Assembly: GCA_006503475.1 (NCBI GenBank)
Contig: RSEH01000306.1
Span: forward strand, 1-44,276
Length of the DNA stretch: 44,276 nucleotides
Reading direction: 5' to 3'
DNA from: Stentor roeselii
Lineage: Eukaryota; Ciliophora; Heterotrichea; Heterotrichida; Stentoridae
A program made the translations under genes and the position numbers. Every line of letters begins with the position of its first letter. Positions within the stretch are counted from its first letter, which is position 1. Shown piece by piece: positions 10,437-18,562 of this stretch. The notes under the pieces are model-generated. The model was not told the origin of the DNA and searched no databases. It saw only the letters and a program-made list of their open reading frames with translations.

Positions 10437-10657
10437 TTGTGCGATGACAAGAAATTCACCAATTTCGTATGCCCGGGTCCTACTATCAGGAATCGACCGA
10501 ACGGGCTATGGAACGAGACGAGCTCGGGATTATTCCCGTATAGAGTTATGAAGAACTCTGGTTCATGGTCAAATGGACCGCCTTCGCCGACTAGGCGACT
10601 ACAGTCAAGACTTTCGATGGAAAAGACAATGAATAATTGTCATTCAATCTTTTTTTT
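10437..10657 (+). ncRNA. Candidate structured RNA gene, family unassigned
   Basis: This intergenic island of clearly higher GC contains several perfect hairpins. The first is a nested stem: GCCCG (10471-10475) with CGGGC (10502-10506), enclosing GGTC (10476-10479) with GACC (10495-10498). The second is CGGGA-TTAT-TCCCG at 10525-10538. The third is AGAGTT with AACTCT at 10542-10559. The fourth is GGTTCA with TGGACC near 10560-10580. A final GACAAT/ATTGTC hairpin at 10625-10641 is followed by T8 at 10650-10657, as expected for an RNA polymerase III end. I compared it by eye with U1-U6, U3, SRP, RNase P/MRP, 5S and telomerase RNA signatures and found no convincing match. The open frames through it are not protein-like. 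The strand is inferred from the T-tract, and the 5' end is approximate. Confidence 0.5.
10625..10657 (+). terminator. Hairpin plus T8, probable pol III-type end
   Basis: A perfect 6-bp stem with a 5-base loop is followed nine bases later by eight Ts. RNA polymerase III terminates at T-runs; the hairpin is compatible with a protective 3' stem of a small RNA. Confidence 0.4.
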
Positions 10658-10882
10658 CAAAATCCTGAGTTAATTTAACTTAATAGTTAGTTTAATTAAT
10701 CCTTTCCTAAAAACCTGATTTCCAGTCCCTACCTCCAATTTTCTTAAAAAATCCCTAAAATCCACCTAAAATCCAAAAAAATCCCTTTCATCAAAATCCC
10801 TTCGAAATCCTTTTCCCAAAAAAATCCATTTTCTAAAAGTCTATATCAAAAAACCCCTAATCTCTCCAAAAAACTAAAAAAA

Positions 10883-11488
10883 TTAACAACACTTTTTCTC
10901 TTTCTTAACCTCAGCCGGTTTCGGTTTAACAGTAATTCCAGAAGTTTGATTCTGCAAATCAATCGACCCAGTAGCGATTCTATCAAGAATATCCTTGCAA
11001 CTATAATTAAAAGCTTCAGCGACTCCCAAGTTATTCTTCGCCGAAGCCTCTAAAAACAAGAGTCCATTATCAGTTGCCCACTTTTTGCCTTCATCAGTGA
11101 GAACTTCCCTTTGTGTATGAAGATCAATTTTATTGCCAACAACAATAACTGTAATATTCGGGTTTCCATTGATTCTGGCTTCTTCAAGCCACTCGCCGAG
11201 ATGTTCAAATGATTCTTTGCGAGTCGTGTCATAAACGAGTATAGCTGCAGCAGCAGCTCTGTAGTAAGAACGAGTGATGCTTCTGTATTGCTCTGACCCT
11301 GCCGTGTCCCAGATCTGCAGTTTGACCTTCTCGCCATTCACTTCGATTATCTTCGCGCCGAACTCAACTCCGACTGTTGGTTCGTGACGATTTCTGATGG
11401 TGTTTGAGAGAAAACTTTGCATTAAACAGGACTTTCCCACTGATGAATCTCCTATAATGATGTACTTGAATAAATATGTGTACGACAT
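10883..11488 (-). CDS. Rab2-like small GTPase lacking the switch II glutamine
   Basis: The protein has 201 residues, the normal Rab length. G1 is GDSSVGKS (13-20), the effector loop is PTVGVEFG (37-44), G3 is WDTAGSE (60-66), G4 is NKID (about 119-122) and G5 is SAK (about 149-151). The C-terminus KKEKKCC carries the double Cys for geranylgeranylation. The N-terminus SYTYLFKYIIIGD, the run ITRSYYR and the late SGI-V-KP segment are closest to Rab2, with Rab4 and Rab14 next. Residue 65, Gln in nearly all Rabs and needed for GTP hydrolysis, is Ser. The following YYRGAAGA stretch has become YYRAAAAA. The protein may therefore hydrolyse GTP slowly and stay active, probably in ER-Golgi or phagosomal traffic by family analogy. 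Only 41 bp separate its ATG from the divergent transporter gene. Confidence 0.95.
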   Translation of the reverse strand: MSYTYLFKYIIIGDSSVGKSCLMQSFLSNTIRNRHEPTVGVEFGAKIIEVNGEKVKLQIWDTAGSEQYRSITRSYYRAAAAAILVYDTTRKESFEHLGEWLEEARINGNPNITVIVVGNKIDLHTQREVLTDEGKKWATDNGLLFLEASAKNNLGVAEAFNYSCKDILDRIATGSIDLQNQTSGITVKPKPAEVKKEKKCC

Positions 11489-11529
11489 ATATTTTTACTA
11501 CATGTTTGAGGATATTCATGGAGGTTTGA

Positions 11530-12885
11530 ATGGGTTTGAAAACTAGATTTTTTTATAATATGAAAGAAGAATCGTCACAGAGGAGCTTTTATTCTTTTGA
11601 ATTGTATCCGACTGATACGGTCTCTGCTTCTGAATCTGGAACGACTGGCAGAAAGCATATTTTTAGACTATTAGTCCTGCTTAATATCGTGCTTAATTAT
11701 GATTCTGGAGTGATCCCTGCCTCACTACTTCAAATCAATGAAGACGTTCCTATGACCTACACAGAAACTGCAGGACTTGTATCAATCTCATATCTAGGTC
11801 TCGGTTTTTCATCACTCTTCGTATCTTCAATATTCCAAAAGTACTCAGCAACAAAAGTGATTCTTTTCACTCAATGTTTGAATTCAGGATTTTGCCTTCT
11901 TTTTTCCTTCAGCTCTTCAGTTCCAATGATGTTAGCTTCAAGACTAGGAATGGGTTTTACCCAAGCCTTTCTAGTAGTCTACGCTCCAGTGTGGATAAAC
12001 GAGTTCAGTCCGAAGCAAAAGGAAAGTTTATGGATGGGGATCCTTCAAGGATCAGTGCCGATTGGAGTAGTCCTGGGGTATTCTTTAGCAGCTTTTTTCA
12101 GAGTGATTGACTTGTTCACTTGGAGGTTTTCGATTCAGGTCCAGTCAATTTTGCAGCTTCCGCTTATCGTCTGGTTCGGGTACCTTGAAGCTGATGACGT
12201 CGACATCCTGGACCATTCTCAAGACTCTTTTCAGCTGGCAGGACTGAAGGACCAGGTTAAAATGTTGCTACTTAACAAGCTTTACCTTTTGCTAGCATTT
12301 GCACTTGGGTCTCTTTACTTTGTAGTCTCTGGAGTTCAGTACTGGGTCACTCTTTATATGCTTCGAGTACTTCAACAGAAATTCGCTGTCGTTATTCTTT
12401 GCTTTGTTGTTACTTCTGTCACTGCACCGCTTACTGGTGTATTTTGTGGAGGAAGGGTTATTGAATTTGTTGGAGGGTATAAAGGCAAAAATCTAGTAGA
12501 TGCTTTATGGGTTTGTTTTATTTCCGCCCTACTCGCTGCTTTTTGCACATTCCCTGCATGCATAGCAAATGGAGCTTTTGGGGCTTTTGTTAGTATCTGG
12601 CTTATGCTTTTCTTTGGTGCAGCTGTAGTTCCCTGTGCAACTGGCGCTTGTGTGAATTCAGTTGAAAGGGAGTACCAGGCAAATACCTCTTCGTTTTTGC
12701 AGATCTGTGCAAATGTTGGAGGTTTTTTTTTAAGTCCTTTGGTGAGCGCTTTTTATATGGAAAGGTTTGATGACCAAACTGAAGGGCTTAAGTGTGGATT
12801 TCGACTTGTTCTGTCAGTTAGTTGGATTGGCTGCTTTTTCATGGGGATGGCTTTGTGGACTGCTCGGAAAAGACTGAATATTTAA
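11530..12885 (+). CDS. Spinster-like major facilitator superfamily transporter
   Basis: The protein has 451 residues and about twelve hydrophobic segments (roughly 45-66, 80-103, 108-130, 135-155, 168-188, 195-215, then a loop, 252-280, 286-310, 323-345, 347-374, 385-410, 423-446). Spinster/SPNS-type marks include LNYDSGVIPASL in TM1, the RLGMGFTQA stretch in TM4, and a P-x-W-I-N-E-F-S-P-K-Q-K-E-S segment. The classical DRxGR loop is not obvious. Spinster proteins carry lipids or lipid-like molecules in lysosomal and endosomal membranes; substrate and location here are inferred. The second Met (position 11, base 11560) is an equally good start and would lengthen the shared divergent promoter with the Rab gene from 41 to 71 bp. 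Confidence 0.88.
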   Translation: MGLKTRFFYNMKEESSQRSFYSFELYPTDTVSASESGTTGRKHIFRLLVLLNIVLNYDSGVIPASLLQINEDVPMTYTETAGLVSISYLGLGFSSLFVSSIFQKYSATKVILFTQCLNSGFCLLFSFSSSVPMMLASRLGMGFTQAFLVVYAPVWINEFSPKQKESLWMGILQGSVPIGVVLGYSLAAFFRVIDLFTWRFSIQVQSILQLPLIVWFGYLEADDVDILDHSQDSFQLAGLKDQVKMLLLNKLYLLLAFALGSLYFVVSGVQYWVTLYMLRVLQQKFAVVILCFVVTSVTAPLTGVFCGGRVIEFVGGYKGKNLVDALWVCFISALLAAFCTFPACIANGAFGAFVSIWLMLFFGAAVVPCATGACVNSVEREYQANTSSFLQICANVGGFFLSPLVSAFYMERFDDQTEGLKCGFRLVLSVSWIGCFFMGMALWTARKRLNI

Positions 12886-13130
12886 TGAATTAAGTTGAAA
12901 TACTGAATATCACGGATGGAATTTACTTGCTATGCTGATTTATATTTAAATCATCTAACAAAGAAATTTTTACATTCTGCAAAAAATAACTCTTAAAACT
13001 CACTCATTCAACAACCAGCCTAACCAAAAAATATCCCTGATAATAAAGTCCCCAAATCCCACCGAGCCATTAAAATCCTTCATCTCTAAAAAAACTAAAA
13101 ATCCATTAAATTTTTATCCTCCACACATAA

Positions 13131-15065
13131 ATGCGTCCAGGCATAACAAAACTAAAGTTAATCGAAGATGTAGAAGACCGTTTAAAAGACGAGATCCCTT
13201 CACTTGCATACATCCAATCAGAGCTAAAGCAAAAACTTCATTTAAACTCGACAAACGAGCGAGAAGTGCGGTTTTCCGAGCTAGTCTACGACGAAAGCTG
13301 CGACCTTCTCGTGAAAACAATGGATTCAATGCGGTCCTCACAGCGGGTTCAAGACTTCCAAAACCAAGTCAAGCGAATTTACAAGTATCGAGTCGAAGCA
13401 GCAACAAGAGACAGTTTAATTGAAAAGACTGAATCGCCTTGGATCATTCATTCAGAAGTCGTGGGGAATATTTTAGAACAGGCCAGTTATAATAAGGACC
13501 TTCTTCAGCCTTTTTTCAATAAAGCTCTTCCGAGACAATTGAGGAGAAATGTTTGGAGAGCGTTGTTGACATACCCTGAGGCTGAAGAAGATTACTTGGT
13601 ATTGTTTAAAGAAGCTAAGTGGAAGACGATTTCATTGAATGAAGTGGAAATTACGAGGAAAAGTGTGGAATTGCTGTCTGAGCATTGTGGGAAACTTGCA
13701 TATAATGAAAAGGTAGTGACTGCTATGAAAGTTGTTTTGAGTTATATTGAAAAAATTATTGAAAGACGACTTCCTGAGTATATGTTTTATATCATGCTGC
13801 CTATTATGTATATTCTCTCTGACCTGGCCTCCAGCCTGCCGCGTCTAATCGGTATCTGTTTAAAACTAGCAGAGATCCAAACAACAGTCTGGTTAAGCAG
13901 CAAAGAAACTCCATTAATCCAAGTGTTTTTCCAAAGTCTCGACATGATAAACCCTCAAGTCACTGAAAAAATCCATTCATTACTCGACCTAAACTTCCAA
14001 GAAAACAACTTAAAACTAGAAAACTTCATCCGTCCGTTCATAGCACGTTTAAGCACAAGTTACTTCCACATCGACACAACCTGCGTAGTATACGACCAGC
14101 TGATAATGATTAACACCCTGAACAAAATGCTCTTCATTCTCGCCTTATCTCTCGATCACATCTCTTCCGCTTTGATGACCGTTCAACACTGGGACGATTT
14201 TTGCGTAACTTTCTTAAAAGGCATGAAAAAAATCAGCCCTTTAACTCTTGAGAGTTTTTTAGAACGACTTCCTGCAACTGAAGACTTAGAAGCGAAGGTA
14301 AAAATTCCTGCTGATTTAAAAGGGCAGGATTATCTCCAGTATCGAGTTCAGGCGCAGTTTGACTTGGAAGATTCGAAGACCAATCAACATGGAGACCTCT
14401 TGTCTCATAAGCGAATTTTAGCAGAAGACCCTGTTTTCGGCATTCAACAACAGAAGATCATGAAAAATAACTTGATGGAAGCCGCTTTGAACCAAAGTGT
14501 TCGACCAGACCGGAAAAGAAACACTTTAATAAATGCGAACCTTACAAGGATCAGTGTGAATTCAAGAGAACGGTTCTCAGGACAGGTCTCTCCAGCTTTA
14601 AACCTATCAAAAGAGTCAAAAGTTTCAAAAGAAATCATAAACTTATCAGGGTCTAACGACATGTTCATTGAAGAAAATTCTTTTCCTAGGAAGAAAAAAG
14701 ATGATTCAAGTAAATCGATTTTTCAGGATTCTTCATTTGACCCTAACGTTTCGCCGATGATTTTAAAAAATAACAGACTAGCTGACAGTACTTTTGACCA
14801 GAAAAACATGATATCAAGCAACAGGACGATCAAAGATGTGATCCCGTCGAGTAAACTCGAGTACTCAATGGAAAAACCTAACTTTCAGGTCTCTCCAAGA
14901 ATTATTCCTTCGGACATGTCGGGTGAGTCCCCCAGGATCCCCCCTGGCCAGGAGAATTCTTTTGTGGAAGACTTGCAGGACTTGTCGTATTTGGAATGTG
15001 GGATACTTGGAGTACCTGACTTTGAAAAGCTGAAACCGAGACTTTTAGATGGGTTTGATGATTAA
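13131..15065 (+). CDS. Divergent TBC-domain-like protein
   Basis: The protein has 644 residues. About 130-400 has the outline of a TBC (Rab-GAP) fold: an entry motif F-x-K-A-L-P-R-Q-L-R-R-N-V-W-R-A-L-L at 130-150, then all-helical sequence with a LPEYMFYIMLPIMYILSDL stretch at the place of the central helices, and a later Y-F-H-I-D-T-T-C-V-V-Y-D-Q segment. The finger motifs that make TBC proteins GAPs, IxxDxxR and YxQ, are not visible, so a catalytically weak or non-GAP member resembling TBC1D19 is the best reading. The last ~240 residues are polar, Ser/Asn-rich and probably disordered. Its stop codon abuts the stop codon of the next, convergent gene without a spacer base. Residue-level homology would need a profile search. 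Confidence 0.72.
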   Translation: MRPGITKLKLIEDVEDRLKDEIPSLAYIQSELKQKLHLNSTNEREVRFSELVYDESCDLLVKTMDSMRSSQRVQDFQNQVKRIYKYRVEAATRDSLIEKTESPWIIHSEVVGNILEQASYNKDLLQPFFNKALPRQLRRNVWRALLTYPEAEEDYLVLFKEAKWKTISLNEVEITRKSVELLSEHCGKLAYNEKVVTAMKVVLSYIEKIIERRLPEYMFYIMLPIMYILSDLASSLPRLIGICLKLAEIQTTVWLSSKETPLIQVFFQSLDMINPQVTEKIHSLLDLNFQENNLKLENFIRPFIARLSTSYFHIDTTCVVYDQLIMINTLNKMLFILALSLDHISSALMTVQHWDDFCVTFLKGMKKISPLTLESFLERLPATEDLEAKVKIPADLKGQDYLQYRVQAQFDLEDSKTNQHGDLLSHKRILAEDPVFGIQQQKIMKNNLMEAALNQSVRPDRKRNTLINANLTRISVNSRERFSGQVSPALNLSKESKVSKEIINLSGSNDMFIEENSFPRKKKDDSSKSIFQDSSFDPNVSPMILKNNRLADSTFDQKNMISSNRTIKDVIPSSKLEYSMEKPNFQVSPRIIPSDMSGESPRIPPGQENSFVEDLQDLSYLECGILGVPDFEKLKPRLLDGFDD

Positions 15066-16568
15066 TTAATAAATCGAGTAACGGACTACTACTGAGACTT
15101 GAGGATTTACTTGATTTAAAGTGTTTTTAAGGGTTTCAGTTATTTTGTTGTTTCTGATGTAAAGTTTTAGGTTTTTTGTCTTTTTTGTGAGAATTGGGAG
15201 AAGAAGTTTCGCTCCTTCGTCGTTGATATCGTTGTCGTCTAGGGATAGGTCTTGAAGAGAGTCTTTTGAAAGGATCTGGATGATGAATGGAATGCTTTTG
15301 CTTGAAAGTTGAGTCTTTTGAAGGCCTAAAGCCTCGAATTCTGAGAGGGTTGGAAGAATGTCGCAGAGGTATATTAATCCTTCGTCTGATATGCTGTTTT
15401 GGTTTAGGGAAAGAAGTTTTAAATGGGGAGTTGAATGTAATGAGTAGCTGAGAAGTTGTCCTGATATTTCGGTTAAAGCGTTTTTGTGCAGGAAGAGGCT
15501 TTCTAGTGATGGGAATGAGGATAATGAGTTGCACAGATATTTGCACCCTTCATCAAGAATGTAATTTTCCCCTATATTAATATCAGATAATTGACTTAAA
15601 GAGCCAGTTGATGAAAACAAAATTTTACACCCATCTGATCCCAGACCTGCCCTTGAAACATCTAGACTTTTCAACTTGGTAAAAATTCCGATAACAACAG
15701 ACAAATCCTTCGCCACATATTTATAATCATCTCCAATAAATATCCTGTCTTTTTCCACACCATCCAAGGCATCCTTAAACAAACCTTTGATACTCTCAGG
15801 CATATTTTGCTGATTTTTTTCGAAGTGTTCATAAATTTTCAAATAATCATTATTAAAACTTCCCAGATTATTTTTTATTTCGATAAAGTTTTTAAACATT
15901 TCCAAATTAAAGGTAACAGTGAAAATTTCTAGATTTTTCACTATTTTTTCTATTCCTTCATAGTCATTTTCTTCGATTATCCGGAAAATCTTGTCGGATA
16001 AATCGAGTTTCAGCTCAAACTGTGCCTTAGTGACTTTTTCACTTAATAAATCCAAGTCTTTTTCAATATTTTCCAGTTCTTTTAATGCAATTTCTTTACT
16101 TTCTTCAAGTTTTAGGTAAGTTTCTTGAAATACTTGAAGAATTTTATTTTTATACCCTTTGCAGTTTTCTATACTAACCGAAAGAAACTCTTTTAGCTTT
16201 TGAACTTTACTTTTGCGATTCAAATAGTTAGAAACACTTGAGTCTTTCACAAACTGAACCGCTTTCAAAGGTTCTAAAGAATGAGAAATATCAATTTTTG
16301 AATGGTTCAATAGACAACCTGAGCAAAGAAAGTTACTTCGACCTTGACAAAGACAAACGAAATCAGGATTATTCAAATTGCAATCTTCACAAATTTCTCC
16401 ATCCTGCAGGTCTTCCGTGCAGATCTCCCAAAACTCATGCCTTAAATTCGGCAATTTTTTTCGATGATCCCTAAAATGATCAGCACAAAATACCTTTTGC
16501 CTAAATTTACAAACACAATTGATCTCAGCCCGATTGAGACACAATTTAACAGAGCATCGAGTTTCCAT
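15066..16568 (-). CDS. B-box-like zinc protein with coiled coil and RI-type LRRs
   Basis: The protein has 500 residues. Residues 1-95 hold two tandem Cys/His clusters, C-V-C-K-F-x5-F-C-A-D-H with following His residues and then C-E-D-C-x8-C-L-C-x6-L-C-S-G-C with following H-S. This is the spacing of paired B-box-type zinc fingers, as in TRIM proteins. About 105-270 is coiled coil. About 290-485 has five to six ribonuclease-inhibitor-type leucine-rich repeats (pattern L-x2-L-x-L-x2-N-x-I-x-D-E-G). No RING finger precedes the B-boxes, so ubiquitin ligase activity is not indicated. The role is probably a protein-interaction scaffold. Its start lies 18 bp past the stop of the kinesin-like gene on the same strand, an unusually close tandem arrangement, so its promoter must sit inside that gene's 3' end. 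Confidence 0.82.
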   Translation of the reverse strand: METRCSVKLCLNRAEINCVCKFRQKVFCADHFRDHRKKLPNLRHEFWEICTEDLQDGEICEDCNLNNPDFVCLCQGRSNFLCSGCLLNHSKIDISHSLEPLKAVQFVKDSSVSNYLNRKSKVQKLKEFLSVSIENCKGYKNKILQVFQETYLKLEESKEIALKELENIEKDLDLLSEKVTKAQFELKLDLSDKIFRIIEENDYEGIEKIVKNLEIFTVTFNLEMFKNFIEIKNNLGSFNNDYLKIYEHFEKNQQNMPESIKGLFKDALDGVEKDRIFIGDDYKYVAKDLSVVIGIFTKLKSLDVSRAGLGSDGCKILFSSTGSLSQLSDINIGENYILDEGCKYLCNSLSSFPSLESLFLHKNALTEISGQLLSYSLHSTPHLKLLSLNQNSISDEGLIYLCDILPTLSEFEALGLQKTQLSSKSIPFIIQILSKDSLQDLSLDDNDINDEGAKLLLPILTKKTKNLKLYIRNNKITETLKNTLNQVNPQVSVVVRYSIY

Positions 16569-16586
16569 GATAAAAAAACCAAATAA

Positions 16587-18476
16587 TTATTTACTTTTCA
16601 CCAAAGTCATTTTCTTCAACATCGCATTATCCGAGCTTAATTTTTCTATTTCCAAATCATATTTCCTTCGAATCTCTTCAATTTCCTTATCCTTAAAAGC
16701 CAAAACCTCAGTTTTTATATTATTGAGTTCCTGGTTAAGTGCTTCAATTTCCTCATCCTTTTTCTTCACCTCCTTCTTCAAGTCGACATCAGCCATGGCC
16801 CTTGCAAGTTTTTCCTTACATTTATTTTTGAATCCCAAGACTTCAATTTGGAATTCCGCAAAAGTTTCCTTGACTTCAACAAGTTCTTTTTTTATTTTCG
16901 AGTTTTCAATTCGAGTAGAGACTAAATCGTTTTCAACTTCTTGTAAATATTTCAGCTTGTTTGAGTGAATGTCTTGCAAATTTGAGAGCTTCTGTCGGAT
17001 GAACTGGTCACGGTTTTCGTATAAAGAAAGAAGAGAAGAGACTCGGTTGTATTCCTGTTGAAGAGTGTCTTCACAGTCAGTGCGAACCAGTCCAATCGCC
17101 TTGAAAAGTGTGGTGATTATCTGGTAATAAGAAAAATGGTCTAAAGTCTCTCTTGGGACTTCAAAGTTCAAAAGGTCTTCCTTGTCTTTCAAGACTTTCA
17201 ATGAAGACCTTGCGTATTCCAGGTCTTTTGAAAGCTCTTCAATGCGGGTTAAAGCAGTTCTCTCAGTTAACGCGAAGGACTTTATTGGAGAAGTTGCAAA
17301 GTCTTGACTGATGTTTTTTCTGCTGAAGTCAAGTTCCATCGCTAGAGGGTCTTTTTTAAAACTCGGTTTTTTTTCGAGGCTGTCTCGACGAATTCCTTTC
17401 ATTTCATTAAGTTCATCGAGTTTTTGTTCAAGTTCAGCGAGTTCTGCTTGTTTTATCAGGTATTTTTCTTGGAACAGGCTGATTTGTTTCATCATTTTTT
17501 CTATTTCCTGGTCTTTTCGATAGTTGAAAATTTTATCTTTCAAGCTGGAATTTTCTAGATCACTGACTTTTTGCTCTTGTTTCATCTTTTCAATCATTTT
17601 TTCTCTTTCTTCAGAAATTTTTTCAAGTTCAAGATTTCGAGAGTTGACTTTTTTTAGTTCTAACATCAAAGTTTTCATGCAAATTCTGCCGATTTTTCCC
17701 TTTTTTTCGTTGAAAAGACTGAGAAACTCGAGGAGGGACTTGGTCTGGTTGATGTGAGGAGTGATTGGCGAGATGTTTCCAATTATTAGAATTTTTGGGT
17801 AATAAGCAAGAGCCTGTCCAAGTGCATCAAAAATCGCGTCATCTCCTGGAATTTTATCAGTGATTTCTTTGTTAGTTAAAAAGTTCAGGACCAGGTCTGT
17901 CGTCTTCCCAGTCGAGAAAAATTCACAAAAGAGGAAAACTTTTTTATTGAAATTTTTTTCTACTTTCACAAAAGTCATCAAAAGTCCTTCTCGTGACTTG
18001 TCAATTGAATTGAAATTTTCGAGGACTTTTTCTAAGTCAGTTGATGAGGAAATTGCCTGAGAGAGAAGAGAAATCATTCGACCTTGATGTAAAAATGATG
18101 AAGAGACTTGAACTGACATGTTTTCTTGAAGAGCTGAGGAGACTGTTTGACTGATGAATCCTGATTTATTAGAAAAAGTGTCAGATTTTCCAATTGAAAT
18201 TATTATTGAACTACGGCTGGAGTCGAGAATTGGAAAGTCAGTGATAATCGAGTCAAATTGAAAGATTTTCAAAGGAAACTGCATCAGTTCCTCAGGCTGT
18301 TGACTTAAAATATTGCTGGTCGGGCTGTAAACAAGTTTATCTTTCTTCAAAAACCCGTCAATCATAGTTGCTGGACTTTCAAGAATCTCCACAGAAGTCT
18401 TGTTAAGCACTTTGATAGATCTTTCATAGCTACAACAAAGCGGGTCTTCAACGATTCTCAACATCACATTCATCAT
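16587..18476 (-). CDS. Degenerate kinesin-like protein (pseudo-motor)
   Basis: The protein has 629 residues. The first ~265 align by order and spacing with a kinesin motor. There is an initial beta strand (VMLRIVEDP), F-Q-F-D-S-I-I at about 72-78, and a position for the P-loop at about 92-108. The final motor block is strong: IPGDDAIFDALGQAL followed by ILIIGNISPITPHINQTKSL at about 218-255, which matches the kinesin IPYRDSKLTRLLQDSL / NISP / ET-STL stretch. The catalytic elements are gone. GQTGSGKT is replaced by IGKSDTFSNKSG, switch I SSRSH by DKSREG, and switch II DLAGSE by EFFSTGK. ATP turnover is therefore unlikely. Residues 265-629 are long coiled coil. By analogy with VAB-8 or Costal-2 it may be a microtubule or kinesin-binding scaffold. 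It diverges from the SPRY gene across 86 bp. Confidence 0.78.
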   Translation of the reverse strand: MMNVMLRIVEDPLCCSYERSIKVLNKTSVEILESPATMIDGFLKKDKLVYSPTSNILSQQPEELMQFPLKIFQFDSIITDFPILDSSRSSIIISIGKSDTFSNKSGFISQTVSSALQENMSVQVSSSFLHQGRMISLLSQAISSSTDLEKVLENFNSIDKSREGLLMTFVKVEKNFNKKVFLFCEFFSTGKTTDLVLNFLTNKEITDKIPGDDAIFDALGQALAYYPKILIIGNISPITPHINQTKSLLEFLSLFNEKKGKIGRICMKTLMLELKKVNSRNLELEKISEEREKMIEKMKQEQKVSDLENSSLKDKIFNYRKDQEIEKMMKQISLFQEKYLIKQAELAELEQKLDELNEMKGIRRDSLEKKPSFKKDPLAMELDFSRKNISQDFATSPIKSFALTERTALTRIEELSKDLEYARSSLKVLKDKEDLLNFEVPRETLDHFSYYQIITTLFKAIGLVRTDCEDTLQQEYNRVSSLLSLYENRDQFIRQKLSNLQDIHSNKLKYLQEVENDLVSTRIENSKIKKELVEVKETFAEFQIEVLGFKNKCKEKLARAMADVDLKKEVKKKDEEIEALNQELNNIKTEVLAFKDKEIEEIRRKYDLEIEKLSSDNAMLKKMTLVKSK

Positions 18477-18562
18477 TTAAATTATGGCGCGTTTGAAAGT
18501 CCCACATTTAAACTATGAAAATTTAATACACCTTCTCAACTTTATTACTATTTAAGTCTATA

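Noticed and set aside
10465-10540. 5S rRNA relic on the minus strand (CCCGAGCTCGTCTCG)
   Set aside because: Only about 15 bases resemble the 5S core; the rest does not align, and the hairpins on the + strand explain the sequence better.
16560-16600. Possible fusion of the kinesin-like and B-box/LRR genes by a tiny intron
   Set aside because: A GTAAATAATTATTT donor-like sequence is present, but no AG falls at 15 or 16 bases, and each protein has a complete domain layout.
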